IMG/VR virus record: IMGVR_UViG_3300030107_005275
Coordinates: 1-39,736 of that record
Source of the DNA: a virus
Length of the DNA: 39,736 nucleotides
Strand: one strand, 5' to 3'
Shown: piece by piece, positions 9,124 to 17,196 of the stretch
How positions within the stretch are numbered: position 1 is the stretch's first letter
Layout: the number at the start of each line of letters is the position of its first letter
The notes under the pieces: generated by a model
Database searches by the model: none
Seen by the model: the letters and a program-made list of their open reading frames with translations, nothing else
Told to the model about the DNA's origin: nothing
Translations under genes and position numbers: made by a program

Positions 9124-9466
9124 AATTGTTAAAAGGTGTCTCTATTACTTCCGCGCCATAAGCTGTAAAAGTCAAAGTTGGATTCTTAGCTATCACTACA
9201 ACAGGACTACCACTTGATTCAACTGGTATGTAAGTTGAAATCTTTGCTGTGGCTGATGCGCTTATATCCACGTTGTGGTAAAGCGCAGCACTTACTGTTG
9301 ATGAAGCACTATGATAAATCCCATACTGAGTCGCAGCACCTGAGTTACTAACAAAGATATTCTTTACTATCCTAGTTGAGTTAACTTGAGTTGCTACTAA
9401 GGTAACAGCAGTTGCTGAACCATCAGGTCTTACGTTATTAAATTTTTTCTCTTGAAAGAAACTCAT
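9122..9466 (-). CDS. Small beta-rich virion-associated protein
   Basis: The 114-residue protein is Thr/Ser/Val/Ala-rich with alternating hydrophobic residues (TRIVKNIFVSNSG, AKISTYIPVESSGSPVVVIA, LTFTAYGAEVIE), so probably a beta-sandwich. Similar short proteins occur beside tail or capsid genes and can act as fibre or decoration proteins. Its start overlaps the stop of a 49-residue gene as ATGA, which in turn overlaps the tail hub gene, so the three are a coupled set. I recognise no named family. Confidence 0.5.
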   Translation of the reverse strand: MSFFQEKKFNNVRPDGSATAVTLVATQVNSTRIVKNIFVSNSGAATQYGIYHSASSTVSAALYHNVDISASATAKISTYIPVESSGSPVVVIAKNPTLTFTAYGAEVIETPFNN

Positions 9467-9612
9467 TCAGACCCCAATAATGCGTATCGTTTTGCATCAG
9501 TTTCTTCACTTAGTTTATTTATCTCATTAGCTAATTCAACTAGCTGTTTTTGTAAGTCAAATTCTAAATTTGATTCAGCTAATAAGTTAAAAAATCTTTC
9601 TGTGTTGATCAT
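9463..9612 (-). CDS. 49-residue helical protein
   Basis: This short gene encodes a 49-residue acidic helical peptide (NLLAESNLEFDLQKQLVELA, then NEINKLSEETDAKRY) predicted to form a coiled coil. It overlaps the upstream tail gene (TGA at 9609-9611, ATG at 9610-9612) and the downstream gene (ATGA at 9463-9466), so it is translationally coupled on both sides and very likely real. Function unknown; a small tail or assembly cofactor is plausible from its place. Confidence 0.7.
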   Translation of the reverse strand: MINTERFFNLLAESNLEFDLQKQLVELANEINKLSEETDAKRYALLGSE

Positions 9613-11090
9613 TCTAACCCACCTGATTGTCCCTCGACATCTATTCCATTTATCTCAACACTACCAGTATATTCATGTTTGAATGATTGCCACCTAGCTT
9701 CATTAACAACATCAAAACAATTATCAGTTAGGTTAGCGGTTGAAGATAGTGTTACATCAGAGTCACCTAATGAATCTCTATACATTGTCTTCTGAGTACC
9801 CGTAGTTGGGTTAGTGGTGAATCTTGGTCGCATCCTATTAATGACAGTCATCTTATTATCTTCGCCAAAGTTATTAGTGACATAAGAATTTGTTGATGGT
9901 GTGCCAGTTAATTTATAAAACACTTTGTCATTTTTAAAGAAAGCAGATACAGGAAGAGAAGTTCCTAAAAATGCAGTGCTATAAGGCAAATCTGGAAGAT
10001 CATTATAAGTAGCAAATAAAGTGCCTAAATCATTGTAAGTTGTACCAGAACCAAAGTAAGTGGTTGCAGCAGTTACATTTAAAGAGCCTTTACCCCATTG
10101 TTTAGACCTGTAGTTATAACAAACAAATTTGTTAGGCGCACCAGTAGAAGTTGTATCTGGGTAAAACCAAAATACTCTTGAATTTTTACTATCGTGAGTA
10201 CCAATAATTTTACTTCTATGAGTGTTGTTTAAATCATTAAAAAAATGATCGGATATAATTGATCCTTGTTCGGTATGTCCTATTACTCTTGGTCGAGAAC
10301 CATCATAGATATAGAAATCATCATAACCAACAAAGAATTGTAATGGTACTGGATCGCCTATAGTAACAACGGAGTTAACTCCAATAGCACCTACTTCATC
10401 TGATATAACTCTAAAGTCCCAAATAAAAGGTGCGCCAATATATCTTCCGATATACATTGAATGTGGCTTGTAAACTATTACATCATCACCAAAACGTGCT
10501 GCTGCTTCTATCCCACCAGAGGTATCGGTTAATCTATTAGTAGCACATTGTGTTTGAATAGATGGAGTCCAATTAGTGTAATCTCCTAAAGCTGAACACC
10601 ACCATCTATCTTGTTGTTCACCATAAGTTGTTTCGTTTGTGTTAAATGCAAATATAAAATCATTAACAACAATAACAATTTTAGCAATAATAGAAGCTGT
10701 TAAATCTGAAAATGTAGTATCGCCTTTATTATAAACTTGTATTGGGTCTGATCTATTTGCTGCAAGAGTTACATTGCCATATTGAGCAAATGTCCAATAA
10801 TTATTTGATGGAACGCTATAATCTCCACTTGATCTAGTTACTTTAGCCCATGAACTTGTACCATGATATAAGTCAGTAGTAGTACCTGCAAATGTTAATC
10901 TTGTACCATCTAGTCTTCTTATCGTAGCCAAACCAATAGCTGTTGAAGATAAAGTACCAAGACTTGCATCTTCTGCACTACTAACAGCTTCCATTCCTGT
11001 TACTGTTGGAACAAAACCATCGCAATCTGTCATTACCCCTGCTGTTTCAGGTGGCAAGTCTGGTGCAAAACCTAAAGTTTTAACGTACAT
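9609..11090 (-). CDS. P22 gp10-like tail stabilisation / hub protein
   Basis: The 493-residue protein begins MYVKTLGFAPDLPPETAGVM, resembling the start of podovirus packaged-DNA stabilisation proteins. It continues with repeated strands around aromatic-Gly turns (DFIFAFNTNETTYG, DDVIVYKPHSMYIGRY, DDFYIYDGSRPRVIGHTEQG, SRVFWFYPDTTS, KFVCYNYRSKQWGKG), a beta-propeller-like pattern. In P22 such proteins join the connector to the tail needle and keep DNA in. It follows the gp4-like connector gene by one small gene, matching the P22 gp4-gp10 order. The family call is from motif style and synteny. Confidence 0.65.
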   Translation of the reverse strand: MYVKTLGFAPDLPPETAGVMTDCDGFVPTVTGMEAVSSAEDASLGTLSSTAIGLATIRRLDGTRLTFAGTTTDLYHGTSSWAKVTRSSGDYSVPSNNYWTFAQYGNVTLAANRSDPIQVYNKGDTTFSDLTASIIAKIVIVVNDFIFAFNTNETTYGEQQDRWWCSALGDYTNWTPSIQTQCATNRLTDTSGGIEAAARFGDDVIVYKPHSMYIGRYIGAPFIWDFRVISDEVGAIGVNSVVTIGDPVPLQFFVGYDDFYIYDGSRPRVIGHTEQGSIISDHFFNDLNNTHRSKIIGTHDSKNSRVFWFYPDTTSTGAPNKFVCYNYRSKQWGKGSLNVTAATTYFGSGTTYNDLGTLFATYNDLPDLPYSTAFLGTSLPVSAFFKNDKVFYKLTGTPSTNSYVTNNFGEDNKMTVINRMRPRFTTNPTTGTQKTMYRDSLGDSDVTLSSTANLTDNCFDVVNEARWQSFKHEYTGSVEINGIDVEGQSGGLE

Positions 11091-11102
11091 TAGTATCTCT
11101 CA

Positions 11103-11642
11103 TTACTTCCAATTTTTAATAAATTCAAGCATATATGCTGGTTCATCTATTGGCAACCCAGTTACATTTTGCAATGGTCTTCTTGAAGCAGTAATACTAG
11201 AATTATTACCAAGATTATATCTTGCGTTTATTGTGTCAATGTCCCTCGGAACTGAGTGCCAATCAAAATTAAAATTACCTTTATTAATATTAAGGTCAGC
11301 CCCTAGATAATCGTTTTCAGTTTCTGGTTGATATTTTGCTCGATCAAGAAAATTTGCAGAAATATTTGGATCGCTCATCATTGTTGGAATTGCAGCCCAA
11401 TCTGGTAAACCAAATTGTGCATTAACATTAGCGTTTACATCTCTGTGTTGAAAACCAAGCCCAACATTACCTTTTGCACCTAAAGTAATTCCATCTTCAT
11501 CTTCTCTAAAAGTTAAATCAGTACCGCCAGTAGGGGAGAATGAATTAACAAAATTATTAAATTGATTAATTCTATCGTGATCCCCAAGTGCGCTATTTTT
11601 CTTATTTCTTTTATAATTTAATGCAGAGTTTTCGTAGTCCAT
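11103..11642 (-). CDS. Unknown virion-region protein with outer-membrane-like strands
   Basis: The 179-residue protein has a charged N-terminus followed by several amphipathic strands of the kind found in beta-barrels: LTFREDEDGITLGAKGNVGLG, DYLGADLNINKGNFNFDW, INARYNLGNNSSITASRR. No signal peptide is visible. Its ATG shares the A of the previous gene's TAA stop (TAATG at 11642), so the pair is coupled. Placed between the connector and the tail hub, it may be a virion protein that inserts in the host envelope during ejection. I recognise no family. Confidence 0.5.
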   Translation of the reverse strand: MDYENSALNYKRNKKNSALGDHDRINQFNNFVNSFSPTGGTDLTFREDEDGITLGAKGNVGLGFQHRDVNANVNAQFGLPDWAAIPTMMSDPNISANFLDRAKYQPETENDYLGADLNINKGNFNFDWHSVPRDIDTINARYNLGNNSSITASRRPLQNVTGLPIDEPAYMLEFIKNWK

Positions 11643-12268
11643 TAGAATGTTGTAGCCTTGACATAACCAGATTGTCTGCCATCTGTTTGTCTTTTAAGTT
11701 CTTTATATTCTAATTCAGCAGACTGAAACATTATTTGTGCTTCTTGTACGTTTCTTAATTCGTTTTCAAACAATTCGCCTTTTGCTCTTTTCCTAATCAT
11801 TGACTCGCAATCATCTACCCACTCATTAGTTGATGTAGCAACTGACGATAAAGTTACGTCAGTAAGTTTCTTTATGTATGAAACTTTGACTGTGTAAGTT
11901 GCATTAGGGATCGGATAAAGTCTAATATTATTATTGTAATGAGCATAATATTCTGGATAACCAGACCATTGTCCTGAATCAAGTCTTTCCATTTCTCTAT
12001 AAGTCATGGGACTTAAAGGATAATCCCTATTACCAATAGCAGCTTTAACTGAATCTATTTTTATAATACCAGTTACTGCTGAACCTATAGTTGCTGTATC
12101 AGGCGTTGTTACTACTTCCTCATATCCTGTATTAAACCAAAATCTTCTTTTTGCAAAATGATTAATAGAGTCAATAACAGATTGAGCAACTGCGGTAGAA
12201 CTTAAAGAAAGTTCGCCACGTTTCATTTCTTTTGAAATCCGTGTTTTTATTTTTCCATATGTACTCAT
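11642..12268 (-). CDS. Head-tail adaptor (P22 gp4-like)
   Basis: The 208-residue protein shows the typical connector-adaptor layout: an N-terminal helix bundle (GKIKTRISKEMKRGEL, VAQSVIDSINHFAKRRFWFN), a central strand segment with YYAHYNNNIRLYPIPNATYTV, and a C-terminal helix (DDCESMIRKRAKGELFENEL). The 'YPEYYA...IRLYP.P...Y.V...Y' block is a hallmark of podoviral adaptor proteins that sit under the portal. Gene order (capsid upstream, gp10-like protein downstream) agrees. It would bind the portal ring after packaging. Confidence 0.7.
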   Translation of the reverse strand: MSTYGKIKTRISKEMKRGELSLSSTAVAQSVIDSINHFAKRRFWFNTGYEEVVTTPDTATIGSAVTGIIKIDSVKAAIGNRDYPLSPMTYREMERLDSGQWSGYPEYYAHYNNNIRLYPIPNATYTVKVSYIKKLTDVTLSSVATSTNEWVDDCESMIRKRAKGELFENELRNVQEAQIMFQSAELEYKELKRQTDGRQSGYVKATTF

Positions 12269-12270
12269 AT

Positions 12271-12717
12271 TTATGCACTCGCTATAAATAATTCAACACT
12301 TACTGCATTACTATCAGGGTTAATTTGTAATGAAGCAACATCAGCCATAGTTCCAAAACTAGGAGAAGTATCAGCTTCTGCTAACATTAGATCATCAGGA
12401 CTACCTAACACATGAGATTGCCCTGCTGCTAATGCTACCTGATACAAGGTCGCAGCACCAACAACAGCTAATTCAACACTATTTGTGCTATCTAAATTCG
12501 TAATGCGAATGTATTTGCAATCATTTACATCAATAGCATTTGCTGATGTGCTAGTTGCTGTTGCAAATGTCGCAACTGTAGTTGTTGCACTTGCTGGGCA
12601 AGTTACAATCCTTTTCATAACTTCATCTACATTAGACACAGTAAATGAATTAGTTGCACCTTGTTCTCTATCATTTAATGATACAGATTCGGTTAATGTT
12701 ATTGTTAATGTTGCCAT
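12271..12717 (-). CDS. Beta-rich structural protein, unknown
   Basis: The 148-residue protein is rich in Thr, Ala, Val and Ser with short strands (TITLTESVSLND, KRIVTCPASATTTVATF, KYIRITNLDSTNSVELAVV). The middle strand set, NxDSTNSVELAV...AAGQSHVLG, is seen in several small phage capsid or tail surface proteins. Only two bases separate it from the adaptor gene. A head- or tail-surface role is likely; no specific family is recognised. Confidence 0.5.
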   Translation of the reverse strand: MATLTITLTESVSLNDREQGATNSFTVSNVDEVMKRIVTCPASATTTVATFATATSTSANAIDVNDCKYIRITNLDSTNSVELAVVGAATLYQVALAAGQSHVLGSPDDLMLAEADTSPSFGTMADVASLQINPDSNAVSVELFIASA

Positions 12718-12727
12718 CTTACCCTCG

Positions 12728-12892
12728 TTAAATATTATTTATTTCATCACAATATTTCATGTGAATATGTAATCCTCTTTTTACTCTAAGACCACAAGCA
12801 GGACATTCTTTCATTCCAGATTTAAAAGAATAATCTTTTTTTCTTTGTGACTCTTCTTGGTTTTCTCTTAAAGTTTGTCTTCTTCTGCTCAT
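12728..12892 (-). CDS. 54-residue C2HC zinc-finger protein
   Basis: A 54-residue gene starts with a basic stretch (MSRRRQTLRENQEESQRKK) and contains CPACGLRVKRGLHIHMKYC at residues 30-48. Two Cys spaced CxxC, two His and a final Cys make a plausible C2HC zinc finger. Its ATG overlaps the glycosyltransferase stop as ATGA (12889-12892), so it belongs to the same translational unit. Probably nucleic-acid or protein binding; target unknown. Confidence 0.7.
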   Translation of the reverse strand: MSRRRQTLRENQEESQRKKDYSFKSGMKECPACGLRVKRGLHIHMKYCDEINNI

Positions 12893-13605
12893 TTACCAGA
12901 AGCCTTTACTTGTGGCATGAATAATTGATCGCAATGGTTCATATCACGATACTGTTCTTTCCATTCTTCCGAATAATCACAATCTTCATATTCGTAAAAA
13001 CATGGTGTGCCTATAGTATAATGAACTATCTTAGCATCTGGATTAACTCCATATTCCCCGACTAACCAATTCCATTCTTTTGGAATCTCTCCAACTCTTT
13101 CTTCTTCAGTCCATTTAAACTGATGAAGTTCAAGACCAGAAGCTGTATTAACGTATTCAGGAGTTAATCTTCTTGTATGATGGTGGCTACAGTTAAATAA
13201 CATAACTGATGACCAATTCTTTTTTTCATAAACGTGTTGTTCATTACCTAAATATTTTTTATCATTTTTTGGTATATAGTCGTGTTTAACAACTTGAACA
13301 GCATAATAAAATTCAAAATGTTCAAATAATTCAGCTATGTCAGTTCTTAACAACATATCACAATCCATAAATATTGCTTTACCTTGATAACCACAAAGGT
13401 AAGGAACTAAAAACCTTGAAAAAGAAAACGCATTGGATTGTTTTTTGTCTCTTTTTCTTGTAAATATATCCTTTAAATTATCCAAACATATAGGAGTTAT
13501 AGAAACTGGTACTGATGATTTAGTCATTATTGAATGACATAAAGTATGATAAGCAACAGCTTCTGAATGATCATAGCCAATAAATACTTTTATAGGTTCT
13601 TTCAT
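12889..13605 (-). CDS. Glycosyltransferase (GT-A fold, GT8-like)
   Basis: The 238-residue protein starts KVFIGYDHSEAVAYHTLCHSI, the usual opening of nucleotide-sugar GT-A transferases, and has the metal-binding DxD-type motif AIFMDCDMLL at about residues 72-81. It continues with NCSHHHTRRL and ends in an HYTIGTPCFYEYED region as in family members acting on surface glycans. It overlaps the methyltransferase upstream and the zinc-finger gene downstream, both as ATGA. With its two upstream neighbours it forms a glycan cassette inside the virion operon. Acceptor unknown: host LPS, a virion protein or a small molecule are all possible. Confidence 0.8.
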   Translation of the reverse strand: MKEPIKVFIGYDHSEAVAYHTLCHSIMTKSSVPVSITPICLDNLKDIFTRKRDKKQSNAFSFSRFLVPYLCGYQGKAIFMDCDMLLRTDIAELFEHFEFYYAVQVVKHDYIPKNDKKYLGNEQHVYEKKNWSSVMLFNCSHHHTRRLTPEYVNTASGLELHQFKWTEEERVGEIPKEWNWLVGEYGVNPDAKIVHYTIGTPCFYEYEDCDYSEEWKEQYRDMNHCDQLFMPQVKASGK

Positions 13606-14105
13606 TTTGGTTCTCCTACAAAAATAAAGCCAAATTGACCTTTAGAGTAATTAACCATCATAAAATGTTCCCATAACTTGGGCAACCACATTGTATAATC
13701 TTGAACAATTAAATGAGCGTTTCTTCCATCAGATAATTCTTTTCTAGCTGGTTCTGTTGAAACAGTTAAAAAAACAACCTTTTTTGATAAACTATGTATA
13801 TCATCTAAAACGTCATCTAAACATTCTGGTTCAATATGTTCTAACACATCAATACAAACTAAAACATTAGCAGGTTTTGGTCTATCAGAATATTTCTCTA
13901 TACATGGATCATAGTTTTGTATTTTAAATGGAAGAAACCTTGAAAGTTCAGCTTTACCGCAACCATAATCAAGTACATCTTCTTCATTAATAGAATTACA
14001 CATATCAAGAATAGAATCTGTATATTTTCTTGATGTAACACCAAAAGTATCATCATCCTTGTGTAATTGTTTATTAAGTTCTCTATATTCTTCAGTTATT
14101 AACAT
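13602..14105 (-). CDS. SAM-dependent class I methyltransferase
   Basis: The 167-residue protein has motif I EDVLDYGCGKAELSRFLP at about residues 38-55, an acidic second motif (IQNYDPCIEKY) and NVLVCIDVLEHIEPECLDDVL at about 79-99, a classical class I methyltransferase post-I/motif II pattern. It is short but complete for such a domain. It overlaps the TPR-glycosyltransferase upstream and the glycosyltransferase downstream, so the three are coupled. The likely substrate is a sugar or small molecule in the same pathway rather than DNA, because no target-recognition region or DNA-methylase catalytic motif is present. Confidence 0.8.
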   Translation of the reverse strand: MLITEEYRELNKQLHKDDDTFGVTSRKYTDSILDMCNSINEEDVLDYGCGKAELSRFLPFKIQNYDPCIEKYSDRPKPANVLVCIDVLEHIEPECLDDVLDDIHSLSKKVVFLTVSTEPARKELSDGRNAHLIVQDYTMWLPKLWEHFMMVNYSKGQFGFIFVGEPK

Positions 14106-15460
14106 AACTTCTCCTCAAGGTCTTTTGCAACTTGTTCAATGATGGGAGTCCACCCATTTGTTTCTCGATATTGTTTTACTGAACCATACCAAGCCATTTG
14201 CTCGTCCTTGAGTCCATATCTCCACGCACATCTTGTTGGCGTTAGACACCAACACTCTTTACCTAAAGCACCACTTATGTGGACAATAGATGTATTAACC
14301 GAAATAACTAAATCACTAGCCTGAAGTGCTGCTGTTTGCCAATCCATGTCAGCAACAACATCTTCCCAATGATGAATATTAACACCATATTCTTCGTTAA
14401 CCATTTTAACAACTTCTGGTGCATTTTCGGTGTATTGTAAAGATACAAATTCACAATCTTTTTCAAGAATAGGTTTCCATTGTTTTAAACCAACTGATCT
14501 GAAATCCTTATTAGTTTTAGCAGTACCGCCTTTCCAATGTATTACTACAATAGGTTTTTTTGTATTAAGACGTTCTTTAATTTTACTTACAAGAAAATCA
14601 TCTGCTTTTATATAAGGTTTCTTTGGAAAATCCTCTAACTTTTTTCGATACATTCCACCTAAAGAACCAATAGGTAAGCATGAATCAATCTTTTCTTTAT
14701 TACACCAATCTAGTTCTTTCTCTTTCCTAGTACCAAAAACAGGTATATCAGGAAATGAATTTCTAAATATATTAACTAATCTAGGATGACAATCAAAAAT
14801 AACATCTGCATCTTCTATAGCATCAGGTAAGATAGAAGCAAACATTGTTTCATCGCCAATACCTTGTTCGCCATAAATAACAACAGTATGTCCTTTTTCC
14901 CCTTTCCATAGGGGAGTCTCCACATCCTTGTGGTATTTACGTCTTGTCCTGTGACCAGACTCTAAACCATGATCATAACCTTTCCAACCCTCTACCCACA
15001 TACCTTTTTCTAAATATGCTAATCCAATATTCCACGGAATCTGATTGTGTTTTGGGTCTAACTCTAATCCTTTTTTAAGTATTTCGATTGCTTTGTCAGG
15101 TGTGCCATTATTAACATAACAACTAGCTACATTATTATGTATATCTGCTGAATCTGGTTTTAACTCCAATGATTTTTGAAAACATTTATCAGCTTTATCA
15201 ACTAACCCTTGTTCGTGGTAACACCAACCAAGATTATTCCACGCTTCTGGGAAAGGCTTTCCTTTCATTGTTGTAGAAAGTTTTAAAAGATTTACAGCAG
15301 CACCAAAATTACCCCTTTTCATTTCGCAAGTGCCAATATAAAAAACTAAAGCACTACTACTGGGATCATTATTTAATAGATAGTGAAAACCACCTATTGC
15401 TTTTTCTAAGTCCTCTTCAATAAGAGAAACTGATTCATCAAATATTTCTTGTAATGTCAT
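14099..15460 (-). CDS. TPR-repeat glycosyltransferase (GT9/heptosyltransferase-like)
   Basis: The 453-residue protein has two parts. Residues about 1-150 are tetratricopeptide repeats (AWNNLGWCYHEQGLVDKADK, DIHNNVASCYVNNGTPDKAI, IPWNIGLAYLEKGMWVEGW). The rest is a GT-B-like domain with VVIYGEQGIGDETMFASILP, PIVVIHWKGGTAKTNKDFRS and LQASDLVISVNTSIVHISGALG, which match the nucleotide-sugar binding end of heptosyltransferase-like enzymes. Such fusions are frequent in marine phages and bacteria. It is the first gene after the internal terminator at 15.5 kb, so the cassette may be expressed at a lower level or from another promoter than capsid genes. Confidence 0.8.
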   Translation of the reverse strand: MTLQEIFDESVSLIEEDLEKAIGGFHYLLNNDPSSSALVFYIGTCEMKRGNFGAAVNLLKLSTTMKGKPFPEAWNNLGWCYHEQGLVDKADKCFQKSLELKPDSADIHNNVASCYVNNGTPDKAIEILKKGLELDPKHNQIPWNIGLAYLEKGMWVEGWKGYDHGLESGHRTRRKYHKDVETPLWKGEKGHTVVIYGEQGIGDETMFASILPDAIEDADVIFDCHPRLVNIFRNSFPDIPVFGTRKEKELDWCNKEKIDSCLPIGSLGGMYRKKLEDFPKKPYIKADDFLVSKIKERLNTKKPIVVIHWKGGTAKTNKDFRSVGLKQWKPILEKDCEFVSLQYTENAPEVVKMVNEEYGVNIHHWEDVVADMDWQTAALQASDLVISVNTSIVHISGALGKECWCLTPTRCAWRYGLKDEQMAWYGSVKQYRETNGWTPIIEQVAKDLEEKLC

Positions 15461-15490
15461 AACGTACCCTTAGGATTTATCGCTGTATAA

Positions 15491-15524
15491 GCATTAAAAA
15501 AAAGGGGACGATAACGCCCCCTTT
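15491..15524 (-). terminator. Strong rho-independent terminator after the capsid block
   Basis: Read on the minus strand, AAAGGGG (15524-15518) pairs with CCCCTTT (15507-15501) around a 10-base loop, and the descending arm runs into an unbroken U tract. It lies about 20 bases after the stop of the 146-residue protein and before the glycan cassette. It should cut transcription sharply between abundant capsid genes and the following enzymes. Confidence 0.85.
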
Positions 15525-15543
15525 CTATATAGCAAAAAGCTAT

Positions 15544-15984
15544 TTAGCCCTCATACTTGTCCATTGTATATAAAACAGTTGTGTTTAATGCAATAGATGT
15601 CGTAGCAGTAGCTGGAGTTACTGTAACTTTTAAAGTTTCATAACCAGCAGTTACTGTTTGAGAAGCATCAACATCATAAGGAACACCCTTTGCTGCTCTT
15701 CCTACTGTAGTACAAGTAAGTTGAGAAGCTAAAGCTGATAGCGAACCTGTTGCGTTAGTGATACCAACGTCAGCAGGACAAGCACCAGAACCAGCATATG
15801 TAGTCTTGTGAATAATATCAAGAATAGTAGAGCCAGATGGTATTTTACCCATTAAAAATGTTGTAGCTGATGCTTCAGTAGAAGTTCCACCTTGGTCGAA
15901 AGAGAAACTTACACTATTTACACCAGCGTGAACCGCCTTTGGCATCACACCAGAAGCGACAGCAGTACCAGTTTGTGTAGGCAT
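15544..15984 (-). CDS. Possible capsid decoration/stabilisation protein
   Basis: The 146-residue protein is Ala/Thr/Ser/Gly-rich and beta-like (VNSVSFSFDQGGTSTEA, MGKIPSGSTILDIIHKTTY, VTAGYETLKVTVTPATATTS). It lies 15 bases behind the major capsid gene and just ahead of a strong terminator, the usual place of a head-decoration or minor capsid protein made in large amount. No family name is certain. Confidence 0.5.
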   Translation of the reverse strand: MPTQTGTAVASGVMPKAVHAGVNSVSFSFDQGGTSTEASATTFLMGKIPSGSTILDIIHKTTYAGSGACPADVGITNATGSLSALASQLTCTTVGRAAKGVPYDVDASQTVTAGYETLKVTVTPATATTSIALNTTVLYTMDKYEG

Positions 15985-15999
15985 ACTTAGTCCCTCCTA

Positions 16000-17067
16000 T
16001 TAGTGTGCAACGGCAAAAGATGATGAAGCGATAGTTCCGAAGTCTTTGCCATTAAAAATAGCTTTCTTCATCCCGCTTATACACCCAGCCGAAACGCCAA
16101 GTTGATTGTTATAGTCAAACAGTTCTTCAACCCAAGAATACTTACTTGGTGCATGACCCTGACCAAACGCTATGTGTCCAGCTTGTGCGCCACAGAAGAT
16201 TGCTCTTCGTACACTTGCGTTTTCAGTTCCAGAGGTATGACCTTTTGGTACTCGACTTGATTCGTGAATAACTACGCCATTGTATTCGCCCATCGCACCA
16301 GTATAGATAGGAGAATCATACTTACCATGTCCTTGTACAGCAGCTTTTTGAATGTCAAGCCATTGACCTGTATCAGATGTGGTTCGTAAGTTAAATACTT
16401 GGAAAGGATGGAAGAACATAACGTACTTGTCTTCGCCTTTCAACTTGATTGGTCGAATCATAGGTTCAAGCGTTTTAGCTGCCTCTACTGCCGAATCAAT
16501 CATGTTAATGGTTGCAACGCATGATGAACCTGTTGCAGAGATCGTTTGGTCAGTTGTGGTGTTAACCCCAACGACTTGTTTATGATCTGAATCTGCTTCG
16601 GTTACCGAATTGTTGCCTGTGAACCTTGTGTCAGATTGAACAGTATTACCTGCCAACTGATTGAAAGCCCATGTGTCCATGCGGTCAGCCCACCAATCCT
16701 GAAGACCTAAACGAGCTTCTTCACGAACTGAGAATGGGATGCGCTGTTCTGACATCTTACCGCCTGAACGAACTGCGTGGCGCAGTTGATCAACCAATAA
16801 GTCATCAGTAAATGTAGTCAACGCTTCTTCATTTCCCTCTAATGTTCCGTCACCTTGTATACCATTACCAGATAGCAACATACGGAGAATGACTCTTACA
16901 CGATCACCAGCACCTTTTGAGGTGTCATCGTGCATTTGAATGACGTTATTGGAATCCTTACCAATAAACTTATACATCCAAGTAGCTTTTAATGCTTCGT
17001 GAAAGAGTTTGCGTGACCATAGCTTAACCGCAGCAGGGTTGTTAACCCCATAACTTGTATTAGCCAT
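16000..17067 (-). CDS. Major capsid protein, N4-gp56 family
   Basis: The 355-residue protein shows the features of the N4-gp56 major capsid family: N-terminal NPAAVKLWSRKLFHEALKAT, then GAGDRVRVILRMLLSGNGIQGDGTLEGNEE at about 52-81, the LLVDQLRHAVRSGGKMSEQRIPF block and REEARLGLQDWWADRMDTWAFNQLAG. The C-terminus has GVVIHESSRVP and a Gly/Ala-rich domain ending in AIFCGAQAGHIAFGQG. Length is near the family norm. It follows the scaffold gene by a 129-base structured gap and precedes the small decoration-like gene. Codon third positions here are richer in C and G than in neighbours, as expected for a highly expressed gene. Confidence 0.9.
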   Translation of the reverse strand: MANTSYGVNNPAAVKLWSRKLFHEALKATWMYKFIGKDSNNVIQMHDDTSKGAGDRVRVILRMLLSGNGIQGDGTLEGNEEALTTFTDDLLVDQLRHAVRSGGKMSEQRIPFSVREEARLGLQDWWADRMDTWAFNQLAGNTVQSDTRFTGNNSVTEADSDHKQVVGVNTTTDQTISATGSSCVATINMIDSAVEAAKTLEPMIRPIKLKGEDKYVMFFHPFQVFNLRTTSDTGQWLDIQKAAVQGHGKYDSPIYTGAMGEYNGVVIHESSRVPKGHTSGTENASVRRAIFCGAQAGHIAFGQGHAPSKYSWVEELFDYNNQLGVSAGCISGMKKAIFNGKDFGTIASSSFAVAH

Positions 17068-17196
17068 TTACACATTTCCTTTTGTTAATTTAAGTTAGTT
17101 GTTTATCGCTTCATGCGAATACACACTATCGTGGTGTACAACGATTTCTCAACTTACGTCTTGAGAAGCAACGGAACACAGATACGCTGTGTGCGA
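17068..17196 (-). promoter_or_regulatory. Hairpin cluster between scaffold and major capsid genes
   Basis: This 129-base gap contains at least three perfect short inverted repeats in a row: TCGC/GCGA (17106-17109, 17115-17118), TTCTCAA/TTGAGAA (17146-17152, 17161-17167) and ACACAG/CTGTGT (17176-17181, 17187-17192). No T tract follows, so these are not simple terminators on the minus strand. They may be RNA-processing or mRNA-stabilising elements that raise capsid expression over scaffold. Confidence 0.45.
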
